A stretch of 64,000 nucleotides of DNA from Gammaproteobacteria bacterium (GTDB taxonomy: Bacteria > Pseudomonadota > Gammaproteobacteria > UBA6429 > Thiohalophilaceae): the NCBI GenBank assembly GCA_024641475.1, contig JAHECZ010000007.1, positions 1-64,000 on the forward strand. The letters run 5' to 3'. Positions 1 through 9,175 of this stretch are shown in pieces. The notes below the pieces were generated by a model. It was given only the letters and a program-made list of their open reading frames with translations, was not told the origin of the DNA and made no database searches. Each line of letters opens with the position of its first letter. Within the stretch, counting starts at the first letter, position 1. Made by a program: the position numbers and the translations under genes.

Positions 1-44
1 TGTAGAACCTAACCTAACTCAAAACACACATATTAGGAGAGATT

Positions 45-1148
45 ATGAAAATGAAATTAGCTGCTGCCGCTGTTGCGGCTGCTCTGGTAGCTCCCGTTGC
101 CGCTCAAGCTGATGTGACCGTATATGGTCTGGCTCAGCTCGAATTAGCCCAAATCAAAGTAACCAATTCCGACTCTGTTAACTCAGTGCTCGACAGCAAA
201 AACAGCCGCATTGGTTTCCGTTTCTCCGAAGACCTCGGCGATGGCTTAAAGGCCAATGGCGAAATCGAATATGGTCCGCAGTGGTTAGACAGTGCGGCCA
301 ATCAGACTTGTGCTGCGACAAGCACGAGTACAAGCACCTCTACTGCAGGTGTGGTTACAACTTCTACAACAACAACATGTACAGTTAGCGGCAACGCTAC
401 GGGTATCTATGCTCGTCAACAATGGATCGGCCTGTCCGGTGCATGGGGCGAATTCCAAATCGGTACCCTGTTACAACCTTATAAATATTCTGGTGGCGTG
501 AAGTATGATGCGTTCGTTGCAACCGGTCTGGAAGCACGTTCGGGTAACGGTGGTATGATCAAAACTGCCTTTGGCCAAGGTGGCTACTTCAGCAATGCCT
601 TAGGTTACAAAAATACCTTCGGTGGTGTGCAAGTTTGGGTGGCATATAGTCCGGAAAAAGACGCGGATTATTCTGGCACGACAAAGACCAGCGCCTACAA
701 CGGTGCCAAAGGTGACACCATGGCCGCTGTTGTTGTTCCGTTCAGTGGTGGTGAAGTCGGTGTAGCGTATGCCAAAGATAAATACGCAACGACAGAAGCT
801 GCAGGTACCGCAGGTGAGAAGAACAGCAAGATCTTTGGTAAATACAGCTTTGGTCCAAGCACCATTCTGGCTCAATATGAGAAGCAAAAAGCTGCTACCA
901 GTGCGAACGATGAAAAGGTAACCTTCGTAGCTTATCAGTTCAAGATGGGCACCAATACCTTCGTTGCACAATTAGGTAAAGAAAAGAAAGAAAACACCGC
1001 TGCTCTTGATACCAAATACACCGCTCTGGGTGTCATCCATGGTTTCAGCAAGAACACCAGTGGCTTCCTGGGTTATCGCAAGACCGATCTGACTGGTTCT
1101 GGCGATGACACCAAGGTTATTGGCGCTGGTCTGTCTATCAAGTTCTAA
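45..1148 (+). CDS. Gram-negative general porin, outer membrane
   Basis: This is a 367-residue outer-membrane beta-barrel porin for passive diffusion of small solutes. Residues 1-22 form a Sec signal peptide with an Ala-rich core and an AQA cleavage site before DVTVYG, the usual mature start of proteobacterial trimeric porins. Alternating beta-strand segments follow, and the protein ends in a C-terminal Phe (GAGLSIKF), the usual signal for outer-membrane insertion. An AGGAGA ribosome site lies 4 bases before the ATG. A Ser/Thr-rich stretch at about residues 89-112, bounded by Cys89 and Cys112, looks like an enlarged surface or constriction loop and is unusual for the family. A strong terminator follows, so the gene is probably monocistronic. 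The substrate cannot be told from sequence. Confidence 0.93.
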   Translation: MKMKLAAAAVAAALVAPVAAQADVTVYGLAQLELAQIKVTNSDSVNSVLDSKNSRIGFRFSEDLGDGLKANGEIEYGPQWLDSAANQTCAATSTSTSTSTAGVVTTSTTTTCTVSGNATGIYARQQWIGLSGAWGEFQIGTLLQPYKYSGGVKYDAFVATGLEARSGNGGMIKTAFGQGGYFSNALGYKNTFGGVQVWVAYSPEKDADYSGTTKTSAYNGAKGDTMAAVVVPFSGGEVGVAYAKDKYATTEAAGTAGEKNSKIFGKYSFGPSTILAQYEKQKAATSANDEKVTFVAYQFKMGTNTFVAQLGKEKKENTAALDTKYTALGVIHGFSKNTSGFLGYRKTDLTGSGDDTKVIGAGLSIKF

Positions 1149-1176
1149 TAATAAAATTTGTACCTAAGCAGTACTT

Positions 1177-1205
1177 AAACGGGGCCTTCGGGCCCCGTTT
1201 TTTAT
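1177..1205 (+). terminator. Rho-independent terminator of the porin gene
   Basis: A perfect 10-bp stem (1177-1186 with 1191-1200) closed by a TTCG tetraloop is followed by a T-run, 28 bases after the porin stop codon. Confidence 0.95.
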
Positions 1206-1231
1206 TGGAGACAGAAAAATTTGTTGCATCG

Positions 1232-1252
1232 ATATACGGCATTGCCGTATAT
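1232..1252. promoter_or_regulatory. Palindromic operator upstream of the first toxin-antitoxin module
   Basis: A perfect inverted repeat with 9-bp arms (ATATACGGC and GCCGTATAT) and a 3-bp spacer ends 7 bases before the toxin ATG. Type II antitoxins usually bind such palindromes to repress their own operon, so this is the likely site for the downstream HTH antitoxin. Confidence 0.7.
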
Positions 1253-1259
1253 TCATGCT

Positions 1260-1574
1260 ATGCTTACTGTGGTGGAGACCCCGACCTTTTCCAGACTCGC
1301 TGCTGATTATTGGAGCGAAGAAGAAGGCGGTGCGTTTACAGCATATATAGCCAATCATCCCGATGCCGGTGATGTCATTCGTGGTTCGGGCGGTTTACGC
1401 AAGGTACGCTGGTCGTACCAGGGCAAAGGCAAGCGCGGTGGTGTGCGCGTTGTTTATTACAATCGATTAGCAATGGGTGAGATATGGCTGTTACTGCTAT
1501 ATCCGAAAAATTTGCGTGAAACAATTCCGGCACATGTACTTAGGGCGATTAGAACGGAGATTGATGATGACTAA
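1260..1574 (+). CDS. RelE/HigB-family type II toxin
   Basis: This 104-residue protein resembles RelE/HigB-type mRNA interferases. The central segment with GLRKVRW, GKGKRGG and RVVYY, followed by the hydrophobic strand IWLLLLYPK, matches the HigB2-like (NadS-partner) subgroup. Such toxins cleave mRNA at the ribosome. I chose the ATG at 1260 because an upstream in-frame TTG at 1221 would place the operator palindrome inside the coding region. The stop overlaps the antitoxin start by 8 bases, so the two are translationally coupled in toxin-first order. Activity is inferred from family resemblance only. Confidence 0.85.
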   Translation: MLTVVETPTFSRLAADYWSEEEGGAFTAYIANHPDAGDVIRGSGGLRKVRWSYQGKGKRGGVRVVYYNRLAMGEIWLLLLYPKNLRETIPAHVLRAIRTEIDDD

Positions 1575-1866
1575 AGCCAAAAAACCAACTCAGGGATCCC
1601 GTGATTTGGGGGCAGAATTACTGCAATCGGTAAAGGAAATGAAGGCGCGCAAGAAAAGCCGGGTTACCCGAGTCAGCGTCTCGTGGATAGTCGAGCTGCG
1701 ATTAAAAACCAAATTGTCCCAGGCGGCGTTTGCCAGGTTATTAGGCGTTTCTGTGCGGACGTTACAGGATTGGGAGCAAGGTCGCCGCCAGCCTTCCGGT
1801 GCAGCGAAATCGCTGCTAAAAATTGCGCAAAAACATCCTGAAACGCTGAGTGAATTGGCCGCATAA
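1567..1866 (+). CDS. HTH-type antitoxin, HigA/NadS-like
   Basis: This 99-residue protein has a Xre/Cro-type helix-turn-helix at about residues 45-75 (LSQAAFARLLGVSVRTLQDW), typical of HigA/NadS antitoxins that bind the cognate RelE-like toxin and repress the operon. Two adjacent ATG codons (1564 and 1567) are possible starts. A GGAG site at 1556-1559 has better spacing for 1567. The reading frame overlaps the toxin gene, supporting co-expression. The Lys/Arg-rich N-terminus (residues 1-37) is probably the toxin-neutralising or disordered part. Confidence 0.87.
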   Translation: MTKAKKPTQGSRDLGAELLQSVKEMKARKKSRVTRVSVSWIVELRLKTKLSQAAFARLLGVSVRTLQDWEQGRRQPSGAAKSLLKIAQKHPETLSELAA

Positions 1867-2012
1867 AGGCTGATCAGTTTGAACTTAACCGGGTGTGGTA
1901 TGACGTGCTGTATCAGTACGCCAAAGCTAAAATTTATCTCAATTGCAGCCGAATTGGGATTTGCCTTTCAGATAGAATACGGTTCGGTTCGCTGAGTTAG
2001 TTGTTTATCAGT

Positions 2013-2171
2013 ATGACCCCAAAGATCCGCGAGATTCCCTACAACTACACCTCCTTCTCCGGCAAGGATATCCTCACGCGTTTTCTCGGTGAGGGAATGT
2101 GGCAGGTGCTGGATCAATTGCGCGGTGAACGCGGCACCGGGCGTTCGGCGTGGATGCTGACTGTTGAATAA
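2013..2171 (+). pseudogene. Truncated duplicate of the 5' end of the downstream FAD/Fe-S oxidoreductase gene
   Basis: Bases 2013-2160 match 2878-3025, the first 49 codons of the large oxidoreductase, without gaps and with only about 10 differences up to roughly 2153. The copy keeps the ATG and reads [15 protein letters not shown], then diverges and stops after 52 codons at TAA 2169-2171. It lacks all catalytic domains. It marks the left side of a direct repeat enclosing the second toxin-antitoxin module. No recognisable gene lies in 1867-2012. Whether the 52-codon peptide is translated is unknown. Confidence 0.85.
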
Positions 2172-2191
2172 TGTTGATTTCTGAGCCAACG

Positions 2192-2220
2192 TGCTATAGT
2201 TGTTTAACATAGTTAAACAA
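2192..2220 (+). promoter_or_regulatory. Extended -10 promoter and overlapping operator of the second toxin-antitoxin module
   Basis: TGCTATAGT at 2192-2200 resembles an extended -10 element. It abuts a perfect palindrome at 2200-2220 with 9-bp arms (TTGTTTAAC and GTTAAACAA) and a 3-bp spacer. The position over the expected transcription start fits autorepression by the ribbon-helix-helix antitoxin encoded at 2236. Confidence 0.6.
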
Positions 2221-2235
2221 CACGGGTGGCGTGTC

Positions 2236-2496
2236 ATGTTGGGTGTTCGACTGGAGAAAAAACTCGAAAAACGCTTAGAGGCACTCTCCAAGCAAACTCA
2301 TCGTTCCAAGAGCGACTTGGCCAAAGAAGCGTTGGTGCGTTATCTGGAAGAGCAGGAACAACTGGCTATCCAGAAGCAGGATACACTGGAACGCTGGGAA
2401 AACTATTTGATACACCAGCAGGCGATAGACAATAGTCAGGTCATGGAATGGGTGGGTTCGTGGGGGGAAGAATGGGAGAAAACACCACCACGATAG
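2236..2496 (+). CDS. Ribbon-helix-helix (CopG-type) antitoxin
   Basis: This 86-residue protein begins MLGVRLEKKLEKRLEALSKQ and continues with a helix containing KSDLAKEALVRYLEEQE. This is the short beta-strand plus two helices of a CopG/ParD ribbon-helix-helix domain, expected to dimerise and bind the upstream palindrome. The remaining 40 residues are polar and probably wrap the toxin. I chose ATG 2236; an in-frame TTG at 2200 lies inside the operator. The 3' end overlaps the toxin gene by 25 bases. Confidence 0.85.
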   Translation: MLGVRLEKKLEKRLEALSKQTHRSKSDLAKEALVRYLEEQEQLAIQKQDTLERWENYLIHQQAIDNSQVMEWVGSWGEEWEKTPPR

Positions 2497-2774
2497 CGTG
2501 GTTGCCGGAGGTTATTGATGATCTGGTTCGTTTGCGTGACTTCATTCGAGTTAAAAATCCTGCGGCAGTGAAGAAAGCCGCCGAAAGAATCACCTCCGCA
2601 ATACTGATTTTGCAGAATAACCCTGAAGTGGGTCGTCCGTTGTTCGAGGATATGGCCGGTTTTCGTGACCTCATCGTTCCGTTTGGTCAGGGTGGATATG
2701 TGATTCGATATCGAATGCATGCTACTACCTGTGTCATTATCCGGATATGGCATACCAAGGAAGATTTCCCATAG
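2472..2774 (+). CDS. RelE/ParE-family toxin
   Basis: This 100-residue protein has the ParE/RelE-like fold signature: an N-terminal strand and helix ([17 protein letters not shown]), a helix around [11 protein letters not shown], then [24 protein letters not shown] and the terminal strand [11 protein letters not shown]. ParE members poison gyrase and RelE members cleave mRNA; sequence alone does not separate them. The start at 2472 gives the family length; an upstream in-frame ATG at 2448 would add 8 residues. It is co-transcribed with the overlapping ribbon-helix-helix antitoxin. Confidence 0.88.
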   Translation: MGENTTTIAWLPEVIDDLVRLRDFIRVKNPAAVKKAAERITSAILILQNNPEVGRPLFEDMAGFRDLIVPFGQGGYVIRYRMHATTCVIIRIWHTKEDFP

Positions 2775-2877
2775 TTGCAGTTCTAATATCCAGAAACTTA
2801 TATTTATTCGAAATATCAATATTGTCAGATATTCCTTAGAATATAACTCAAACCACGATTGGTCTGTATTGGCTGTA

Positions 2878-5800
2878 ATGACCCCTAAAATCCGCGAGAT
2901 TCCCTACAACTACACCTCCTTCTCCGACAAGGAGATCGTCACGCGTTTTCTCGGTGAGGGAATGTGGCAGGTGCTGGATCAATTGCGCGGTGAGCGGGTC
3001 ACCGGGCGTTCGGCGCGGATGTTGTTTGAAGTACTGGGCGACATGTGGGTGGTCAGTCGCAATCCGTTTATTCAGGATGATTTGATCGAAAACCGCAAAC
3101 GGCGGTTTTCGTTATTAAATACCTTGCATGGCCGTTTGAATCAAATCGAACAGCGTGCCCAGAACAATGATCTCGCATTGCAATTGCTGGAACGCGCCAG
3201 AGACGCGGTGAAGGCATTTGAGCTTTGGTTTGCGCGGCAATACGATTTACGCAAGGCCATCTCGCATCGTCTGAAAAAGGCCACGCGTGCTGATAATATC
3301 TGTTTCGATGGCTTTGCTCGTGTGTCACACGTGACCGATGCGTCGGATTGGCGTGTCGAATATCCGTTAGTTGTTATCAACCCGGATACCGAAGAAGAAG
3401 TGCAGGCAGTCGTGCAAGCCTGTCTGGAATTAAAACTCGGCATGATTCCGCGTGGCGGTGGCACGGGTTATACCGGTGGTGCGGTGCCGTTGCACGCCGA
3501 GATTGCGGTCATCAATACCGAAAAACTCGAACGACTGGATCCAATTCAACTCAAAACGTTACCCGGAGTGAGTCAGCCCGTGGCAACAATTCGTGCGCAA
3601 GCCGGTGTCGTGACCAAACGCGTTAGCGAAGCGGCGGATGCAGCCAGGTTAGTCTTTGCTGTTGATCCGACTTCGCAAGATGCCTCGTGTATCGGCGGTA
3701 ACGTCGCGATGAATGCCGGGGGCAAGAAAGCTGTGTTATGGGGAACTGCGCTGGATAATTTGGTGTCCTGGCGCATGGTGACACCCGATGCCAATTGGCT
3801 AGTGGTGGAACGTCTGCAACATAATCTGGGCAAGATTCATGAGCAGACCGAAGTGCAGTTTCGTCTGCAGCGCTATGCGCCCGATGGCCAAACAACTTTA
3901 GGTGCGCCGGAGATATTAAAAATTCCCGGCGCGTTGCTGCGCAAACAAGGCCTGGGCAAAGATGTCACCAATAAATTTTTACACGGATTGCCGGGCATTC
4001 AAAAAGAAGGGTGCGATGGCATTATCACCTCGGCGGAATTTGTATTGCATCGCAGCTTCAAATTTTTGCGCACCGTCTGTCTGGAATTCTTTGATGCGGA
4101 TTTAGCCAAAGCGGTGCCGGCGATCGTCGAAACCAAGGATTATCTGGATGGCCTGGGCGCAGCGGTACTCGCTGGCATGGAGCATCTGGATGAGCGCTAT
4201 GTGCGTGCAGTGGGTTACACCACCAAATCGCCGCGTCGTCAATTACCCAAGATGGTGTTGCTGCTGGATATCGGTGGTGAAGATGAAAATGCCGTGGCCA
4301 CCGCTGCGGCCGAAGTGGTGCGCCTCGCCAATCAGCGTGGTGGGGAAGGGTTTGTGGCAGTCAGTGCCGAAGCGCGCGCGCGTTTCTGGCTGGATCGGGC
4401 TCGCACTGCCGCTATAGCCGCGCATACCAATGCATTCAAAATCAACGAAGACGTGGTGATCCCGTTACCACGTCTGGCGGAATACAGCGAAGGCATCGAA
4501 CGCATTAACATTGAATTGTCGATCCGCAACAAGTTGCGCATCATTGCGGCCACTGAAAGTTATCTGCAAGCTGAACCCCCGGAAATGTTTGATGTAGCGG
4601 CCAGTGAGGCCGATGCGGAATCCCGTGAGATGATCGCGGCGAAATTAGCGACAGCGCAGGAATTATTGGCATCGACCCGGCAACGCTGGCAGGCGGTATT
4701 GAACAATCTGGATCAACCTCTGGAGAAATTCCAGGATGTATTGTTGCCGGAAGAAGGTGCCAAACAGCTCAGCGGCGATAGCGTGTTTCGTTTATACCAA
4801 CGTCGTGATGCGCGCATCTCTTATCGGCGTGCGGTGGCGCAACCGTTAAAGGGGCTGTTTGCCGGGCAGGAGTTCGAACGCCTGCGCACACGGCTGGATG
4901 CCATCCATGCGGATGTGCGTTCGTCCCGTTTGTTTGTGGCGATTCATATGCATGCCGGTGATGGTAACGTGCATACCAATATCCCGGTTAACTCCAATGA
5001 CTACGCCATGATGCAAGAGGCCGACCAGGTCGTGGGGCGTATCATGAAGCTGGCGCAAGCACTGGGTGGCGTGATTTCGGGTGAACACGGTATCGGTATT
5101 ACCAAATTTCAATATCTGGATGCAGATGTCATAAGCGATTTCGCCGCATACAAGCGTAAGGTCGATCCTCAGGATGTGTTTAATCCCGGCAAGCTGCAAA
5201 TCAACGCCGATTTGCGTAATGCCTATACGCCATCGCTACGCCTGGTGGAACGTGAGGCGTTGATCCTCGAAGCCAGCGAGCTGGGCGAATTGAATAATAT
5301 GATCAAGAACTGTCTGCGCTGCGGCAAGTGCAAGCCGGTCTGTAATACGCATATCCCGCGCGCGAATCTGTTGTATTCACCGCGTAATAAAATTCTCGCG
5401 ACCGGGCTGATCATCGAGGCATTTTTATACGAAGAGCAGACTCGGCGTGGTATCTCGCTGCGGCATTTTACCGAGATGAACGATGTGGCGGATCACTGTA
5501 CGGTTTGTCACAAGTGTCTGAATCCCTGTCCGGTGAAAATCGATTTTGGCGATGTCTCGGTCACCATGCGTTCGATTCTGCGCACCCAGGGAAAGAAGCG
5601 CCGCAATATCGGTACCGCGTTGTCGATGTTATTTCTGAATGTTACCCGGCCCATGGTCGTCAACCTGATGCGCAGCGTGTTTATTCGCGAGGGTTATCGG
5701 GCGCAGCGATTCGCGTCGATGTTGTATCGACGCTTCTGGCCGCAGCGCCACCATCAATTGCCCGAAGCCACCACCGGTGCGCCGCGCGTCAGTGAACAGA

Positions 5801-6720
5801 TCGTGCACTTTATGAAACGGCCGATGCCGGCGGATATTCCGATGAAATCCACGCGGGCCTTGCTGGGAATTGAAGACAGTCAGGTGATTCCCATCGTGCG
5901 AGATCCACTCAAGACGCGCGCCGATAGCGAGGCGGTGTTTTATTTCCCGGGTTGTGGTTCGGAACGTCTGTTCAGCCAGGTAGGCCTGGCCACGCTGGCA
6001 ATGTTATATCAAGCCGGTGTGCAGACTGTGTTGCCACCGGGTTATTTGTGCTGTGGCTATCCGCAGGCTGCCGGTGGCGATAAACAAAAAGGCAAACAGA
6101 TTGCGGTAAGCAATCAGGTGTTATTCCACCGCATCGCCAATACACTCAATTATCTGGAAATCAAAACCGTGCTGGTATCGTGCGGTACCTGTATCGATCA
6201 GCTGTTGACGTATCAATTCCAGAAGATATTCCCGGGCTGTCGGCTGATGGATATTCACGAATACCTGATGGAAAAGAACATTCGCCTGCCAGAGGCGTCG
6301 GCACGCCAGTATTTGTATCATGATCCCTGTCATAGTCCGATGAAATTCTATAACCCGGTCAAGGTGGCAACCCAATTACTGGGTGCCAAGGTATTGCTCA
6401 GTGATCGGTGTTGTGGCGAGGCGGGGACGTTCGCAATTGCCCGGCCCGATATCGCAACCCAGTTGCGCTACCGTAAACAGCAGGAACTGCAACAAGGCTT
6501 GCAGCAATTGATCGGCAAATCTGTGAGTGAAGGCAACGAGGTTAAAATGCTGACTTCCTGCCCAGCCTGTCAACAAGGCCTGTCCCGCTATCGATATGAG
6601 ACAGGCTTGCAAACTGATTATATTGTGGTGGAACTGGCCAATGGGCTATTGGGCGATGACTGGCAGAAACACTTTGTAGCGCAGGTAACCAGCGGCGGGA
6701 TTGAACGAGTCATGCTGTAA
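2878..6720 (+). CDS. FAD-linked oxidoreductase fused to Fe-S and CCG domains (DUF3683 N-terminus)
   Basis: This is a 1280-residue multidomain oxidoreductase. The N-terminus ([16 protein letters not shown]) matches DUF3683. An FAD-binding type 4 domain has the [11 protein letters not shown] loop at 191-201. The FAD-oxidase C-terminal domain has [10 protein letters not shown] from 690 and GEHGIGI near 735. Two 4Fe-4S ferredoxin motifs start at Cys812 and Cys874. A heterodisulfide-reductase-like region has CCG motifs near 1058 and 1178. The layout resembles D-lactate or D-2-hydroxyacid dehydrogenases (Dld, GlcD) fused to a GlcF-like Fe-S subunit, so it probably oxidises a 2-hydroxyacid and passes electrons to the quinone pool. 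The substrate is unknown. The start follows family length and the copy at 2013; 53 further in-frame codons upstream are probably untranslated. Confidence 0.9.
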   Translation: MTPKIREIPYNYTSFSDKEIVTRFLGEGMWQVLDQLRGERVTGRSARMLFEVLGDMWVVSRNPFIQDDLIENRKRRFSLLNTLHGRLNQIEQRAQNNDLALQLLERARDAVKAFELWFARQYDLRKAISHRLKKATRADNICFDGFARVSHVTDASDWRVEYPLVVINPDTEEEVQAVVQACLELKLGMIPRGGGTGYTGGAVPLHAEIAVINTEKLERLDPIQLKTLPGVSQPVATIRAQAGVVTKRVSEAADAARLVFAVDPTSQDASCIGGNVAMNAGGKKAVLWGTALDNLVSWRMVTPDANWLVVERLQHNLGKIHEQTEVQFRLQRYAPDGQTTLGAPEILKIPGALLRKQGLGKDVTNKFLHGLPGIQKEGCDGIITSAEFVLHRSFKFLRTVCLEFFDADLAKAVPAIVETKDYLDGLGAAVLAGMEHLDERYVRAVGYTTKSPRRQLPKMVLLLDIGGEDENAVATAAAEVVRLANQRGGEGFVAVSAEARARFWLDRARTAAIAAHTNAFKINEDVVIPLPRLAEYSEGIERINIELSIRNKLRIIAATESYLQAEPPEMFDVAASEADAESREMIAAKLATAQELLASTRQRWQAVLNNLDQPLEKFQDVLLPEEGAKQLSGDSVFRLYQRRDARISYRRAVAQPLKGLFAGQEFERLRTRLDAIHADVRSSRLFVAIHMHAGDGNVHTNIPVNSNDYAMMQEADQVVGRIMKLAQALGGVISGEHGIGITKFQYLDADVISDFAAYKRKVDPQDVFNPGKLQINADLRNAYTPSLRLVEREALILEASELGELNNMIKNCLRCGKCKPVCNTHIPRANLLYSPRNKILATGLIIEAFLYEEQTRRGISLRHFTEMNDVADHCTVCHKCLNPCPVKIDFGDVSVTMRSILRTQGKKRRNIGTALSMLFLNVTRPMVVNLMRSVFIREGYRAQRFASMLYRRFWPQRHHQLPEATTGAPRVSEQIVHFMKRPMPADIPMKSTRALLGIEDSQVIPIVRDPLKTRADSEAVFYFPGCGSERLFSQVGLATLAMLYQAGVQTVLPPGYLCCGYPQAAGGDKQKGKQIAVSNQVLFHRIANTLNYLEIKTVLVSCGTCIDQLLTYQFQKIFPGCRLMDIHEYLMEKNIRLPEASARQYLYHDPCHSPMKFYNPVKVATQLLGAKVLLSDRCCGEAGTFAIARPDIATQLRYRKQQELQQGLQQLIGKSVSEGNEVKMLTSCPACQQGLSRYRYETGLQTDYIVVELANGLLGDDWQKHFVAQVTSGGIERVML

Positions 6721-6736
6721 GATCAGTTACGAGTAG

Positions 6737-6798
6737 CCAGGGACGAGTAACGAGGATGCTCAGTTATCTGTTGTTATTTCCTCGTTACTCGTCCCTGG
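6737..6798. repeat. 20-bp perfect inverted repeat between convergent genes
   Basis: Bases 6737-6756 are exactly complementary to 6779-6798, with a 22-base loop. The element sits between the convergent oxidoreductase and rpiA stop codons. It has no T-run, so it may act as a weak bidirectional terminator, an mRNA 3'-end stabiliser or a dispersed palindromic repeat. Confidence 0.75.
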
Positions 6799-6812
6799 AC
6801 ATTCGTCACTTA

Positions 6813-7469
6813 TTAATCAATTTTCTTTACGCCGTCTTTCGTACCTAACAACAATACATCCGCTGGACGACGGGCAAACAAGCCATTCGTGACAACGCCG
6901 GTGATGTGATTCAGCGTTTCTTCCAGTTTCACCGGTTCCATGATTTGCAGATTATGGACGTCGAGAATCACATTGCCGTTGTCGGTGGTAAAGCCTTCAC
7001 GCAATACCGGTTGTCCGCCTAATTTGACCAATTCCCGTGCGACATAACTGCGTGCCATCGGAATGACTTCCACTGGGAGTGGAAATTTGCCTAACACATC
7101 CACCAGTTTGGATTCATCAGCGATGCAGACAAATTTGCGACTGGCGGCAGCGACGATTTTTTCGCGGGTTAATGCACCACCACCGCCTTTGATCAGGTGC
7201 AAATGACGATTGGATTCATCCGCACCATCGACATAAACGGAAATCTCACTGACGGAATTCAAATCAAACACCTGGATGCCATGCTTCTTTAAACGCTCGG
7301 TGCTGGCATTGGAGCTGGCCACCGTGCCTTCGATCTTGTGCTTGATACTGGCCAGGTAGTCGATGAAATAATTGGCGGTCGAACCTGTACCGATACCGAT
7401 AATCGTACCGCTCTCGACGTATTCCAGTGCCGCTTTGGCTACAGCCTGTTTCATTTCATCTTGTGTCAT
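6813..7469 (-). CDS. rpiA: Ribose-5-phosphate isomerase A
   Basis: This 218-residue cytoplasmic enzyme interconverts ribose-5-phosphate and ribulose-5-phosphate in the pentose phosphate pathway. Family motifs are all present: [13 protein letters not shown] near residue 25, [19 protein letters not shown] and [17 protein letters not shown], the last carrying the conserved catalytic and phosphate-binding segment. Length is normal. The ATG at 7469 is preceded by AAGGAG. The gene is transcribed divergently from ilvA across about 107 bases and convergently with the oxidoreductase. Confidence 0.97.
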   Translation of the reverse strand: MTQDEMKQAVAKAALEYVESGTIIGIGTGSTANYFIDYLASIKHKIEGTVASSNASTERLKKHGIQVFDLNSVSEISVYVDGADESNRHLHLIKGGGGALTREKIVAAASRKFVCIADESKLVDVLGKFPLPVEVIPMARSYVARELVKLGGQPVLREGFTTDNGNVILDVHNLQIMEPVKLEETLNHITGVVTNGLFARRPADVLLLGTKDGVKKID

Positions 7470-7576
7470 TGCAGCTCCTTCGCCCCATTCCGGGGATTAT
7501 TTTGGCTTGCGCGCCTTGCTTGGTGTACTTGGGTAGCGCATGCCATTATATTAGGCTTGTTATTCGGGAATCCACT

Positions 7577-9091
7577 ATGCCAAATCGTTATGTTGAAATG
7601 ATCCTGCGTGCACCGGTCTATGACGTTGCTCAGGAAACCCCATTGGAACGTGCCAAGTCCTTGTCCGCCCGGCTGGGTAACAATATATTCCTCAAGCGTG
7701 AAGATATGCAGCCGGTGTTTTCCTTTAAATTACGCGGCGCTTATAACCGAATCATCCATTTAACCGAAGCCGAGCGAACCCAGGGCATCATTGCCGCCTC
7801 GGCGGGAAACCATGCTCAGGGCGTGGCACTGGCGGCGCAAAAATTGGGTATCCGCGCCGTCATTGTGATGCCGAAAACGACACCCGATATAAAAGTCAAA
7901 TCGGTGGCGAGTTATGGCGCTGAAATCGTCCTGCACGGTAATGCCTATGATGACGCCTATGCTCGTGCCCAGGAGTTGGTTAAATCCGCTGGTCTGGTTT
8001 TTATCCATCCTTATGATGATCCCTTGGTGATTGCCGGCCAGGGAACGGTCGCCGTGGAAATTTTGCGGCACCATGCCGAGCAGATTCACGCGATTTTTGT
8101 TCCGGTTGGTGGTGGTGGTTTGATTGCCGGGGTATCTGCCTACGTGAAATCACTGTATCCGCAGATCAAAATCATCGGCGTTGAACCCGACGATGCGGCG
8201 TGTATGCATGCGGCGCTCAAAGCGGGTGAACGGGTAATTCTGGATCAAGTGGGCATTTTTGCTGATGGAGTGGCGGTACGCCAGGTTGGTGTTGAGCCGT
8301 TTCGAATTGCCCAGCAATGCGTTGATGAAGTCTTGCTGGTGAACACCGATGAAATTTGTGCAGCCATCAAAGATATTTTTGAGGATACCCGCTCCATTGC
8401 TGAACCCGCTGGTGCATTGGCCATAGCGGGCATGAAAAAGTACATTGAGCGTGAACAATTACGGGATCAGATGTTGGTCGCGATTGATAGTGGCGCCAAT
8501 ATGAATTTCGATCGGTTGCGGCATGTGGCCGAGCGTGCCGAGCTGGGCGAGCAACGCGAAGTCTTGTTTGCGGTCACCATTCCGGAACGCCCGGGTAGTT
8601 TCCGGCAATTTTGCGATGTGATTGGGAACCGCGGTATTACCGAATTTAACTATCGTTTCTCGGATCCTGGCCAGGCACATGTGTTTGTCGGGGTGCAAAT
8701 GGCGGCAGGCAGCAAGAAAAAGGGCGAGTTGTTCGAAGCCTTGCGTCAACACGACTATGCCGTTGTTGATATGACGGATAATGAACTCGCCAAGACGCAT
8801 GCCCGCTATATGGTGGGTGGACGCGTCAGTGGTGTCGATAATGAACGTCTCTACCGCTTCGAATTTCCAGAACGTCCCGGCGCGCTATTACGCTTCCTCA
8901 ATAATATGGGCAAGCGCTGGAATATCAGCTTGTTCCACTATCGCAATCATGGAGCGGCTTATGGGCGAGTCTTGATTGGTATGCAAGTGCCAGAGGGTGA
9001 GCAGGTGCAATTTGAAGAATTCCTGAAGAATATTGGCTATCCCTATTGGGAAGAATCGGATAATCCGGCCTACACACTCTTTCTGCATTAA
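7577..9091 (+). CDS. ilvA: Threonine ammonia-lyase, biosynthetic, long form
   Basis: This 504-residue PLP enzyme converts threonine to 2-oxobutanoate, the first committed step of isoleucine synthesis. The PLP lysine is K51 in SFKLRGAYN, and the phosphate-binding loop is PVGGGGLIAG. Two C-terminal ACT-like regulatory domains begin at about 325 and 420, each with a PERPG motif, as expected for isoleucine-inhibited IlvA. I chose ATG 7577 because it gives the standard length. The longer frame to 7427 would run into the divergent rpiA gene. Confidence 0.96.
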   Translation: MPNRYVEMILRAPVYDVAQETPLERAKSLSARLGNNIFLKREDMQPVFSFKLRGAYNRIIHLTEAERTQGIIAASAGNHAQGVALAAQKLGIRAVIVMPKTTPDIKVKSVASYGAEIVLHGNAYDDAYARAQELVKSAGLVFIHPYDDPLVIAGQGTVAVEILRHHAEQIHAIFVPVGGGGLIAGVSAYVKSLYPQIKIIGVEPDDAACMHAALKAGERVILDQVGIFADGVAVRQVGVEPFRIAQQCVDEVLLVNTDEICAAIKDIFEDTRSIAEPAGALAIAGMKKYIEREQLRDQMLVAIDSGANMNFDRLRHVAERAELGEQREVLFAVTIPERPGSFRQFCDVIGNRGITEFNYRFSDPGQAHVFVGVQMAAGSKKKGELFEALRQHDYAVVDMTDNELAKTHARYMVGGRVSGVDNERLYRFEFPERPGALLRFLNNMGKRWNISLFHYRNHGAAYGRVLIGMQVPEGEQVQFEEFLKNIGYPYWEESDNPAYTLFLH

Positions 9092-9121
9092 CCTGATTAG
9101 TTATTTCCAACCCCGAAAATA

Positions 9122-9146
9122 GAAAAGGGCCTATGCGGCCCTTTTC
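9122..9146. terminator. Bidirectional intrinsic terminator
   Basis: GAAAAGGGCC (9122-9131) pairs perfectly with GGCCCTTTTC (9137-9146) around a 5-base loop. The A-run on one side and T-run on the other let it serve both ilvA on the plus strand and the convergent H1-like gene on the minus strand. Confidence 0.85.
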
Positions 9147-9175
9147 CACTACTACACTGGTGTTAACCAGTTATA

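Noticed and set aside
600-971. 123-codon minus-strand frame inside the porin gene
   Set aside because: It is the antisense shadow of a clear porin with signal peptide and terminal Phe.
2719-2877. N-terminal extension of the oxidoreductase by 53 codons
   Set aside because: It is AT-rich, has no family match and begins inside the toxin gene; the duplicated copy at 2013 confirms that coding starts at [12 protein letters not shown].
6757-6778. The 20-bp inverted repeat after the oxidoreductase as a standard terminator
   Set aside because: No T-run follows either arm, so I call it an inverted repeat of uncertain role.
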